NCBI GenBank assembly: GCA_017548445.1
Contig: JAFYZZ010000023.1
Coordinates: 1 to 5,005, forward strand
Direction: 5' to 3'
DNA: 5,005 nt
Source: Bacteroidales bacterium
Lineage (GTDB): Bacteria; Bacteroidota; Bacteroidia; Bacteroidales; UBA932
Shown one piece after another: positions 1-4,916 of this stretch. A model generated the notes under the pieces. The model did no database searches, had not been told where the DNA came from, and saw only the letters and a list, made by a program, of their open reading frames with translations. Position numbers and translations under genes: made by a program. Position 1 is the stretch's first letter. The number at the start of each line of letters is the position of its first letter.

Positions 1-13
1 AACGTAATTCGCC

Positions 14-901
14 ATGTCCAACAAAGCGATATTATTCCTTGGCTTGCTGGTAGCGACCGTGTGGGGCTGTGAGAAAGAAAACACCCCGACGACCTTCGCG
101 CCGCGTGAGAAGATCAGTTTCCGCGTCAGCGTGGCAGACTTCTCGCTGCAGCCGACCAAGGCGGCCGCCGTCACCGAGGCGCCGGCATCGATCGGAGTCA
201 GCGCCGTGAACGGCTCTGCCGGATCCGATGCGGAGGTCTGGAGCAACGTGGTCTTCTCCAAGGAATCGGGTGGCAGTGTCTGGCAGTCCACCTTGCTCTG
301 GCCGGAGGAGAATCAGAACTATCGGTTCTATGCGGTGTATCCGACTTCCTATCAGATGTCCTTCGCCGCCGGCGGACCGACGATCGCAGCCTCCAACGCG
401 CACGATGTCATCGCTGCGTACGCGGGCGCCCCGACCTACAATTCCGCTTCCGGCAACTCCTTGGTGTTCAACCACATCTTCGCTCGTCTGAGCGCCGTGA
501 CGGTGAACTCGGAATACGATCTTTCGAACGTGTCCATCAAGATGACGCCGCGCACGGGCGGTACCTATAATCTCTATGCCGGCAACGGCAAGAGCGACGG
601 CACCGGCTGGTCCTCCGTGACGACGGGCTCCGAGGTCGTGGTGGCCGACGCCGGCGGTCTCAATTCGATGGATATCTACCTGGTCCCCGGTGAGTATGAG
701 CTGACGGCTTCGTGGACGGCGACGATCGGAGACTACGAGCAGACCTTCACGAACAAGACCGCGGTCGTGAACCTGGTGGCCGGCAAGACCAACAAGGTCA
801 CGGCGACCCTGAACGCCTCCGGCGTGCCGATCCAGTTCAGCGTCAGCCTGACCCCCTGGGCCGACCGGTCGGTCGATGTGGAGTTCCCTGTCGAAGATTA
901 G
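14..901 (+). CDS. Fimbrillin family (Mfa-like) surface lipoprotein
   Basis: A 295-residue protein with a lipoprotein signal: K4, a hydrophobic run (about residues 5-16) and a lipobox ending in G18-C19, so C19 is the likely lipidated first residue after signal peptidase II cleavage. The mature part has the hallmarks of the Bacteroidales fimbrillin-like family (Mfa_like_1): YRFYAVYP (103-110), a D-V-I-A segment (131-134), the LVFNHIFARLS motif (150-160), YLVPGEYELT (222-231), a K-T-N-K-V-T strand (258-263) and a C-terminal strand with L-T-P-W (279-282). Family members are structural or tip subunits of type V pili, exported as lipoproteins and assembled at the outer membrane by strand exchange. 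Whether this one builds a pilus or is an orphan surface protein cannot be told, because its upstream neighbours lie outside the window. ATG at 14 is chosen because it directly precedes the signal peptide; no clear Shine-Dalgarno is visible. The gene ends in TAG at 899-901. Confidence 0.85.
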   Translation: MSNKAILFLGLLVATVWGCEKENTPTTFAPREKISFRVSVADFSLQPTKAAAVTEAPASIGVSAVNGSAGSDAEVWSNVVFSKESGGSVWQSTLLWPEENQNYRFYAVYPTSYQMSFAAGGPTIAASNAHDVIAAYAGAPTYNSASGNSLVFNHIFARLSAVTVNSEYDLSNVSIKMTPRTGGTYNLYAGNGKSDGTGWSSVTTGSEVVVADAGGLNSMDIYLVPGEYELTASWTATIGDYEQTFTNKTAVVNLVAGKTNKVTATLNASGVPIQFSVSLTPWADRSVDVEFPVED

Positions 902-1063
902 TTGTGACTATATAATAAAGTAAAGTGAGTTTTTAGTTATTAAGTTTTTTTCCCATTCAGTTTTTGTTTAAGGTTATAGGATATAGGTTTTCTTTTTGAG
1001 TTTTAATTGGTTATTGCATTTATCGAATGTCTTTCGAATAGAGTGTTTTTCAAAAAGGGATGG

Positions 1064-1101
1064 CGGGGCGCCGACGTGATGTCGGCACCCCGTTGTTTTT
1101 T
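1064..1101 (+). terminator. Intrinsic (rho-independent) terminator
   Basis: The stem is CGGGG (1064-1068), a C/A mismatch (1069/1087), then GCCGAC (1070-1075), loop GTGAT (1076-1080), GTCGGC (1081-1086) and CCCCG (1088-1092). It is followed by TTG and six T (1096-1101). This is a classic strong terminator on the plus strand, probably ending the fimbrillin transcript about 160 nt after the stop codon. A run of five A (1052-1056) precedes the stem, so the minus strand also ends in a T-run and the element may work in both directions, stopping read-through from the converging TOPRIM operon. Confidence 0.8.
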
Positions 1102-1108
1102 CGCCCGG

Positions 1109-1136
1109 CCCTGTCCCTGTCCCTGTCCCTGTCCTG
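1109..1136. repeat. CCCTGT hexamer tandem array (4 copies)
   Basis: Four exact CCCTGT units run from 1109 to 1132, followed by a partial CCTG. The array lies just after the terminator in non-coding DNA. A short hexamer array like this can change copy number by replication slippage. No gene is in a position to be switched by it. Confidence 0.9.
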
Positions 1137-1163
1137 CCTTTCCGCTCCCACCGCTCCTGCTCC

Positions 1164-1192
1164 GTCATTCGCCGGCCCCGACCGGCGAATCT
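1164..1192 (+). repeat. Dispersed-type hairpin repeat, copy 1
   Basis: The unit is GTCATTC (1164-1170), a 16-nt middle, then GAATCT (1187-1192). It folds into a perfect 9-bp stem, ATTCGCCGG (1167-1175) with CCGGCGAAT (1182-1190), around a 6-nt loop. The same frame of GTCATTC and GAATCT recurs at 1566-1594 (same orientation) and 1732-1758 (opposite orientation). The innermost stem pair is G-C here and A-T in copy 2, a paired change that preserves the stem. The unit resembles short palindromic intergenic repeats of the dRS3/REP kind in general form; I infer rather than know that it is dispersed in this genome. Confidence 0.75.
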
Positions 1193-1282
1193 TCTCCTGC
1201 CTTGCTATCCTTGCTCCATCCTCGCCCCGTTTTCCCCCGGTCTGTCGTGGGCTATAAAGTGACATAAATCAATATATTAAGC

Positions 1283-1423
1283 TATCGTCCTTGCCGGATT
1301 TGAGGTAGGGGAAATGTCTTAGAATTCGATAAATCAGTGGATTGCGGCGCACGCTTCGGGGCGCGAAGCACCTCGCCCCTTCCATCCGGCGATTGATTTT
1401 GGTAAACTCATTTCAGGACGATA
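1283..1423. other. Nested-stem element, candidate structured RNA or palindromic repeat
   Basis: This 141-nt block is closed by a perfect 9-bp inverted repeat: TATCGTCCT (1283-1291) and AGGACGATA (1415-1423). Inside, GCCGGAT (1293-1299) pairs with ATCCGGC (1384-1390), GGTAGGGG (1304-1311) pairs with CCCCTTCC (1376-1383) at 7 of 8 positions, and GCTTCG (1353-1358) pairs with CGAAGC (1364-1369) as an apical hairpin. AAATCA (1331-1336) could also pair with TGATTT (1394-1399), either as an alternative or crossing pairing. Several co-nested stems with unpaired internal segments look more like a folded RNA than a simple palindrome, but I recognise no known RNA family, no clear promoter and no strand preference. 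A miniature transposable element is the main alternative. Confidence 0.45.
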
Positions 1424-1565
1424 CATGTGCTGTTTTTCGCTATTCGTTGAATATCAATATTATAGATGAATTGACCGGCCAAAAATCGGGCCCGTTAATC
1501 TTCCTTTCTTCCTGACTACCAAGTATTTCCGCAAAACACCCGCCGTGCCTCGCCGCCTTCCACCT

Positions 1566-1594
1566 TGTCATTCGCCGACTTGATCGGCGAATCT
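1566..1594 (+). repeat. Dispersed-type hairpin repeat, copy 2
   Basis: TGTCATTC (1566-1573), a 15-nt middle, and GAATCT (1589-1594). The stem is 9 bp: ATTCGCCGA (1570-1578) with TCGGCGAAT (1584-1592), with a 5-nt CTTGA loop. It lies 403 nt after copy 1 in the same orientation, so the pair brackets the nested-stem element. It also forms the left end of the 193-nt compound palindrome. Confidence 0.75.
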
Positions 1595-1731
1595 CCTCCC
1601 GCCGGGCAGGACCTGGCACCGCAGCCTCGCATTACGCGGCTCGGCTGCTGCGAGCGATCTTCGTCCGAGAGCTATGGGGCTCTCGGACGAAGTGCTCGCT
1701 GCCGGCAAGCACGGTAGCTGCCCGGCGGTAT

Positions 1732-1758
1732 AGATTCTTCGCTGCGCTCAGAATGACA
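1732..1758 (-). repeat. Dispersed-type repeat, copy 3 (inverted)
   Basis: On the minus strand this reads TGTCATTC, a 13-nt middle, then GAATCT. The outer blocks match copies 1 and 2 exactly, but the middle is different and forms only a weak stem (ATTCT 1734-1738 with AGAAT 1750-1754). It is the right end of the compound palindrome and is followed by a run of eight G (1759-1766). From memory, near-identical TGTCATTCTGAGC...GAATCT strings occur repeatedly between genes in various bacteria; I could not check this here. Confidence 0.65.
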
Positions 1759-1781
1759 GGGGGGGGCTTTGTCCTATTTAT

Positions 1782-2375
1782 TTAAATTTCAAGGCCAAGC
1801 GTTTTCTCCAGCTCTTTGAGAACTGCTTTGTTCTTTTCGCGAATGGCGGCCATATCCAAGGCCGCTATGAGAGACTTGGTCTGATAGCCTTTCTGGTAAA
1901 CCTTGTTTACCCTGGAATAGAGGTAAGTCAGTTTGGCGTTTCCGTCGGCTCCTTTGAGGGACTTGGGAACAACTTTGAGTCTTAAGAAACTGCAGACCCC
2001 GCTCAGGTCGCAGAGTATCCAGTCTTCGATACTGCTATTGATGCCCAGTTGGATGAACTCTTGGACCCCCATCTTCAGGACGGAGCGACGCAACGCGTCC
2101 CAATTGACAATTTGAGGATTTCCGGCATCGAAAACATCCGTGTCGTAGCTGCAGCAGACGGCTTCAATGGTGGTGCCGTTCTGCCTGGAAGAGGGAATCA
2201 AGTCGTTTTTCAGCCTGGCCAACAGTTTGCTGGAATAGCGTGTGATGCCCCGGAGGTTGCAGATTTTGCAGGGCGGCAGCGGTTTCTTGCTGACACTGGA
2301 ATAGTACGTCAACAGTTGCTTGAAGAAAACTTCGTCCGTGTCTCCCTCCACGAATACGATTATTTGTTTATCCAT
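1782..2375 (-). CDS. Small stand-alone TOPRIM-like protein, predicted nuclease of an ATPase/TOPRIM defence pair
   Basis: A 197-residue protein with no signal peptide or membrane segment, so probably cytoplasmic. The first strand and loop, IIVFVEGDTDEVFF (5-18), match TOPRIM motif 1 with E10 as the likely catalytic glutamate. YDTD (77-80) supplies the D-x-D metal-binding pair D78/D80, with D83 close by. A later S-I-E-D-W motif (115-119) resembles the conserved E-x-W segment of DUF4276/RloB-like TOPRIM proteins. The C-terminal third is lysine-rich and probably helical. TOPRIM nucleases use these acidic residues to bind magnesium and cut DNA or RNA. The start ATG at 2375-2373 lies 7 nt after the ATPase stop, so the two are almost certainly co-transcribed and perhaps translationally coupled. 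It is shorter than the DUF4435 effector AriB of PARIS as I recall it. Nuclease activity and the defence role are inferred from family and context; exact family membership is uncertain. Confidence 0.75.
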   Translation of the reverse strand: MDKQIIVFVEGDTDEVFFKQLLTYYSSVSKKPLPPCKICNLRGITRYSSKLLARLKNDLIPSSRQNGTTIEAVCCSYDTDVFDAGNPQIVNWDALRRSVLKMGVQEFIQLGINSSIEDWILCDLSGVCSFLRLKVVPKSLKGADGNAKLTYLYSRVNKVYQKGYQTKSLIAALDMAAIREKNKAVLKELEKTLGLEI

Positions 2376-2382
2376 GGCAGCG

Positions 2383-3612
2383 TTACCGAATGAAGAATTT
2401 ATCGATGAGGCTTGTGTCGGACTCGGCGTCCAGCATAAAATCGAACATAAACTCTCCGAAGGTGAGTTCCAGGTCTCCGGCGTACTTGTAGAGTTGCTTG
2501 AGTTTAGCGGGAATCACCTTGGCAAAGCGGGCTAAACCATCATCCGAGGGAAGGCCGAAGTACATCTGTTCGGCTCGGAGGTAGCGCATCAGATACGGCG
2601 AGTGGCTGGTGAAGAGGATCTTTGTATCAGTCCCATAGTTCTGCAACATAAGGAGTAGATTCTCTATCAAACGAGGATGCACCGAGTTCTCAGGCTCTTC
2701 AATCATGATGAGCGGGATCTGCTGCCGACGAGCGGCGATGCAGAGCGTGAACAAGAAAATCATCCGCTTGCTGCCGCTGGACAACATGAGAATGCTTGTA
2801 GGTTGGATGCAATGCGCTTCCTTCACGCGGATATCATAGATTTTGGTTATGCCGTCCGGAAGGGTGACCATTTCCGGAGAGAACTCCGTGAGCCCGGGTA
2901 TCAGTTGCAGAAGTCCATCCTCAAGCAGAGCATAGTCGTCCGGGTCGCTCTCTTTGAGGCGGTAGAGATATTCGCTTAGTGTCATCCCTCCCAGTATGGA
3001 GACGCCTTTGCCGCCCCCGGCAGAGAAGTAGGATTCTGGATTGTCCAGTGTCTCCAGATCGGGGACGCGGATGCCATAAACCTGCGCTGCCATAGGACTG
3101 AGGTACATCGATGACGATTGGGCGATAGCCGAAAGCGCGAGCTGGTTGGGGGAAACTTCAAAATGCCTGTTGCAGCGTCCGGTAGCCGACGGGACGATGA
3201 GGCATCCGTCAACAGCATCGCGGCTGATCATCTGGCGGAATCGCTGGTCGGAGGGTTGCTTGACCTTGAAGCCTTCGAAAAGGACGGAGCCGTCGGTGCC
3301 ATTTATCGCCCAGGCGCAACGAAAGTCATAGACAAATTGCCATTCGACGCCTTCCAGTTCTATGCTGCCGGATATTTTGAAGGAGAAGTCTTTCCCGGGG
3401 GCGGAACTGTTGATGGGTACGAAACGCCCCTGCAGCATCTGGCGCCGCTCGGACTCGTTGGCACGAATGAAACGAATACCGAAATCAACGGCGCGGAGCA
3501 CATTGCTTTTTCCGTAGCCGTTGGGGGCGATGAGAACATTAAGCGCTCCAATGTCCAGGCGAACATTCTCTAGATTGGCAATTCCGTCGATAATTAAACC
3601 GTCAATTTTCAT
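2383..3612 (-). CDS. ABC/AAA15-type ATPase (OLD/RecF-like), partner of the TOPRIM protein
   Basis: A 409-residue SMC/RecF-type ATPase. The N-terminal strands (KIDGLIIDGIANLENVRLDI) lead to the Walker A segment APNGYGKSN (29-37), where the usual first glycine is A29 but G32, G34, K35 and S36 are kept. A long middle region (about 50-270) replaces the coiled coil of SMC proteins. The ABC signature is LSSGSKR (277-283), Walker B is LIMIEEPENSVHP (301-313) with E305/E306, and the switch histidine is H337 in FTSHSP (334-339). This motif order is typical of COG1106/COG4637-like predicted ATPases and of the ATPase half of OLD, Gabija GajA, PARIS AriA and AbiL-like systems, which dimerise on ATP and hold or gate a nuclease. 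It carries no TOPRIM domain itself; that function appears to be supplied by the next gene. ATG at 3612-3610 directly precedes the first strand and lies below a plausible promoter. Cytoplasmic. GC is visibly lower than in the amidohydrolase gene upstream. Confidence 0.85.
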   Translation of the reverse strand: MKIDGLIIDGIANLENVRLDIGALNVLIAPNGYGKSNVLRAVDFGIRFIRANESERRQMLQGRFVPINSSAPGKDFSFKISGSIELEGVEWQFVYDFRCAWAINGTDGSVLFEGFKVKQPSDQRFRQMISRDAVDGCLIVPSATGRCNRHFEVSPNQLALSAIAQSSSMYLSPMAAQVYGIRVPDLETLDNPESYFSAGGGKGVSILGGMTLSEYLYRLKESDPDDYALLEDGLLQLIPGLTEFSPEMVTLPDGITKIYDIRVKEAHCIQPTSILMLSSGSKRMIFLFTLCIAARRQQIPLIMIEEPENSVHPRLIENLLLMLQNYGTDTKILFTSHSPYLMRYLRAEQMYFGLPSDDGLARFAKVIPAKLKQLYKYAGDLELTFGEFMFDFMLDAESDTSLIDKFFIR

Positions 3613-3615
3613 ACT

Positions 3616-3682
3616 CGCGAGAAATAATTTTCGTCAGATTTTTGTAAACTGTGGCAAATATGTAAATTATTTCTAACTCGCG
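3616..3682. promoter_or_regulatory. Inverted repeat around the operon promoter, candidate operator
   Basis: AGAAATAATTT at 3620-3630 has its exact 11-bp complement AAATTATTTCT at 3664-3674. The outer parts add CGCGAG (3616-3621) and its complement CTCGCG (3677-3682), offset by a few bases. The 33-nt space between the arms contains the predicted -7 box and transcription start of the ATPase/TOPRIM operon. Such a placement suits binding of a dimeric regulator, possibly looping or autoregulation. No regulator gene is present in the window. Confidence 0.45.
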
Positions 3683-3686
3683 CAAA
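3655..3686 (-). promoter_or_regulatory. Predicted Bacteroidota-type promoter of the ATPase/TOPRIM operon
   Basis: On the minus strand TTTG (3686-3683) is followed after 20 nt by CATATTTG (3662-3655). The Bacteroidota housekeeping sigma factor uses TTTG near -33 and TAnnTTTG near -7, so the second box matches at 7 of 8 fixed or free positions. It would give a leader of roughly 35 nt before the ATG at 3612. The region is AT-rich between two more GC-rich genes, and the boxes lie in the 131-nt gap after the amidohydrolase stop, so the operon probably has its own start rather than relying on read-through. Confidence 0.5.
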
Positions 3687-3717
3687 TATTTTTGCGTATA
3701 TCCAGCCATCTGCCCGT

Positions 3718-3745
3718 AACCGCCGGACGCGATGCCTGGCGGGTT
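3718..3745 (-). terminator. Stem-loop overlapping the amidohydrolase stop, weak terminator candidate
   Basis: AACCGCC (3718-3724) pairs with GGC plus GGTT (3738-3740 and 3742-3745), leaving one bulged G, and the inner bases GG/CC can extend the stem. It sits at the stop codon (3744-3746) of the amidohydrolase gene. No T-run follows on the minus strand, so it is not a canonical intrinsic terminator and may only stabilise the transcript end. Confidence 0.25.
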
Positions 3746-4916
3746 ATTTCAGGAGGCGGCCGGCGCAGAGGACGTGCCGGATGGCCGAGCTGTCGGCGGA
3801 ATAGACCCAGTTGGAGAGGAGGTTGTGGGCCGGCAGCATCTGCGGGACGCCGAGATCGACGAGCAGCGCGTCGGCCTGTTTGCCGACGGCGATTTCGCCC
3901 GCGTCGATGCCGAAGAATTCGGCGGCGTTGCGGGTGGCCCAGCGGAAGACCTGTTCGGCGGGGAGGAGGGTCGGGTCGCCGTTCATCTTGGCGAGCAGGG
4001 CCGCGACCTTCATCTCCTCGTGCATGTCGAGGTTGTTGTTGGAGGCGGCGCTGTCCGTGCCCAGCGCGATGCGGCAGCCCGAGGCGATCGCGAGCTCGTA
4101 GGGGAAGCGGCCGCTGCCCAGCTTGAGGTTGGAGCAGGGGCAGTGGGCGACCGTGACGCCGCGGTCGGCGAGGATCTTCCATTCTTCGGCATCGACGTGC
4201 ACGCAGTGTGCGGCGAGCACGTCCGGGCCGAGGAAGCCGATCTTCTCCAGGTAGCGGACGGGCGTGGTGCCGTGTTCGCGGAGGCAGTTCTCGATCTCGC
4301 GCCGCGTCTCGCTGACGTGGATGTGCAGCAGCAGCCCGTTGTGCCGGGCGAAGCTGGCGCAGCGCTTGAGGCGCTCCGTGTCGACGGTATAGATCGAATG
4401 GGGCGCGAGCACCAGCTGGATGCGTCCGCCGGAGGGGTCTTTCCAGTTCTTGATATAATCCTTGAGCTCCTCGGCCTGCGCCTTGGGATGCCCTTCGAGC
4501 ACCGTGAGGCCGAAGGCGGTCCGGATGCCGGCGGCTTCGGCGGCCGCGACGGCTTCGTCCGGATCGAAGTACATGTCGCTGTAGAAGGTCGTGCCGGTGG
4601 CGATCATCTCGCGGATGGCGAGCTCGTTGCCGCGCCGGATGTCGTCGGAGGTCATCTCCGCCTCGGCGGGCCAGATGTAGTCCTCGATCCAGGTCTTCAG
4701 GGGGACGTCGTCCGCCGCGCCGCGCAGCAGGTTCATCGCCGCGTGCGTGTGGGCGTTGAAGAAGGAGGGGAAGATGGCCGTGCCGTCGGCCTCGACCACG
4801 CGGTCGGCCGGCGTGCCGTCGGGGACGTCGAGGTCCTCGAAGCGGCCCTGGCGGATCAGGATGTTGGTCTTGCGCCCTTCGTGCAGGACGCGGTGCAGCA
4901 GGACGGTCTCCGGCAC
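3744..4916 (-). CDS. Amidohydrolase, 5'-methylthioadenosine/S-adenosylhomocysteine deaminase-like
   Basis: A 390-residue (from GTG) metal-dependent hydrolase of the TrzA/AtzA/MtaD group. The metal site is complete: H56 and H58 in NAHTHAA, H200 in HIHVSET (with E203), H237 in AAHCVH, and D288 in LGTDSA. FNAHTHAAMNLLRG and the following D-D-V-P-L-K-T-W...I-W-P segment (69-83), APHSIYT (171-177) and SNNNLDMHEEM (292-302) are typical of MtaD-type nucleoside deaminases, which deaminate methylthioadenosine or S-adenosylhomocysteine in the cytoplasm and so dispose of by-products of S-adenosylmethionine use. N- and C-terminal segments flank the barrel as in the family (N-terminal strand I-L-I-R-Q-G-R). 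Exact substrate is uncertain; a guanine deaminase-like or chlorohydrolase-like role is possible. GTG at 4916-4914 has no good ribosome site and the frame is open upstream to the window edge, so the real start may lie further out. GC is much higher than in the ATPase/TOPRIM operon. Confidence 0.8.
   Translation of the reverse strand: MPETVLLHRVLHEGRKTNILIRQGRFEDLDVPDGTPADRVVEADGTAIFPSFFNAHTHAAMNLLRGAADDVPLKTWIEDYIWPAEAEMTSDDIRRGNELAIREMIATGTTFYSDMYFDPDEAVAAAEAAGIRTAFGLTVLEGHPKAQAEELKDYIKNWKDPSGGRIQLVLAPHSIYTVDTERLKRCASFARHNGLLLHIHVSETRREIENCLREHGTTPVRYLEKIGFLGPDVLAAHCVHVDAEEWKILADRGVTVAHCPCSNLKLGSGRFPYELAIASGCRIALGTDSAASNNNLDMHEEMKVAALLAKMNGDPTLLPAEQVFRWATRNAAEFFGIDAGEIAVGKQADALLVDLGVPQMLPAHNLLSNWVYSADSSAIRHVLCAGRLLK

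Larger units (their letters stand above)
1566..1758. repeat. 193-nt compound palindrome with terminal inverted units (possible MITE-like element)
   Basis: The ends are inverted copies of one unit: TGTCATTC at 1566-1573 and its complement GAATGACA at 1751-1758, with GAATCT at 1589-1594 and its complement AGATTC at 1732-1737. Nested within are CCGCCGGGCAG (1599-1609) with CTGCCCGGCGG (1718-1728), GCGAGC (1650-1655) with GCTCGC (1694-1699), and a perfect 14-bp stem CTTCGTCCGAGAGC (1659-1672) with GCTCTCGGACGAAG (1679-1692) around a 6-nt loop. A side hairpin pairs GCAGCC (1621-1626) with GGCTGC (1643-1648). It encodes no protein. No convincing target-site duplication is visible, so calling it mobile is inference. 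It begins 23 nt past the TOPRIM stop codon and, if transcribed, could cap or stabilise the operon's 3' end. Confidence 0.65.
902..1781. other. Long structured intergenic region without a credible gene
   Basis: This region separates the fimbrillin gene from the 3' end of the minus-strand TOPRIM gene. Bases 902-1060 are strongly AT-rich with several T-runs. The rest alternates pyrimidine-rich GC stretches with AT-rich patches. Short open frames exist, but their products are low complexity (for example a repeated R-T-G-T-G-T run produced by the hexamer array), and none resembles a protein family. The region holds a terminator, a hexamer array, three copies of a dispersed-type repeat, a 141-nt nested-stem element and a 193-nt compound palindrome, each listed separately. 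I see no tRNA or rRNA and no CRISPR array. Bases 1424-1565 hold nothing I can name beyond a short CGGGCCCG palindrome. Confidence 0.75.

Noticed and set aside
32..475. Minus-strand 147-codon open frame opposite the fimbrillin gene
   Set aside because: Arginine/glycine-rich shadow in GC-rich DNA; the plus strand has a signal peptide and family motifs.
974..1267. Small open frames on both strands in the intergenic region
   Set aside because: Their products are low-complexity (R-T-G-T-G or C-P-C-P runs from the hexamer array), cross the terminator hairpin, and resemble no family.
1283..1423. Calling the nested-stem element a retron RNA
   Set aside because: No reverse transcriptase gene is in the window and the conserved retron branching features cannot be confirmed; kept only as a speculation.
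1164..1758. CRISPR array
   Set aside because: The three repeat units are unevenly spaced, one is inverted, and there are no regular spacers or cas genes.
2049..2393. Plus-strand 114-codon open frame antisense to the TOPRIM gene
   Set aside because: Shadow of the TOPRIM coding frame; no recognisable motif.
3118..3573. Plus-strand 151-codon open frame inside the ATPase gene
   Set aside because: It lies antisense to a gene with complete ATPase motifs including Walker A; no start signal or family resemblance.
1782..3612. Firm naming of the pair as PARIS (ariA/ariB) or Gabija (gajA/gajB)
   Set aside because: Gabija has TOPRIM fused to the ATPase plus a UvrD-like helicase, which is absent. The PARIS effector is a DUF4435 protein, and the TOPRIM protein here looks closer to DUF4276/RloB. 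No gene symbol was assigned.
3673..4182. Long minus-strand and plus-strand open frames overlapping the amidohydrolase gene
   Set aside because: They are proline/arginine-rich shadows produced by high GC; the amidohydrolase frame has all catalytic motifs.
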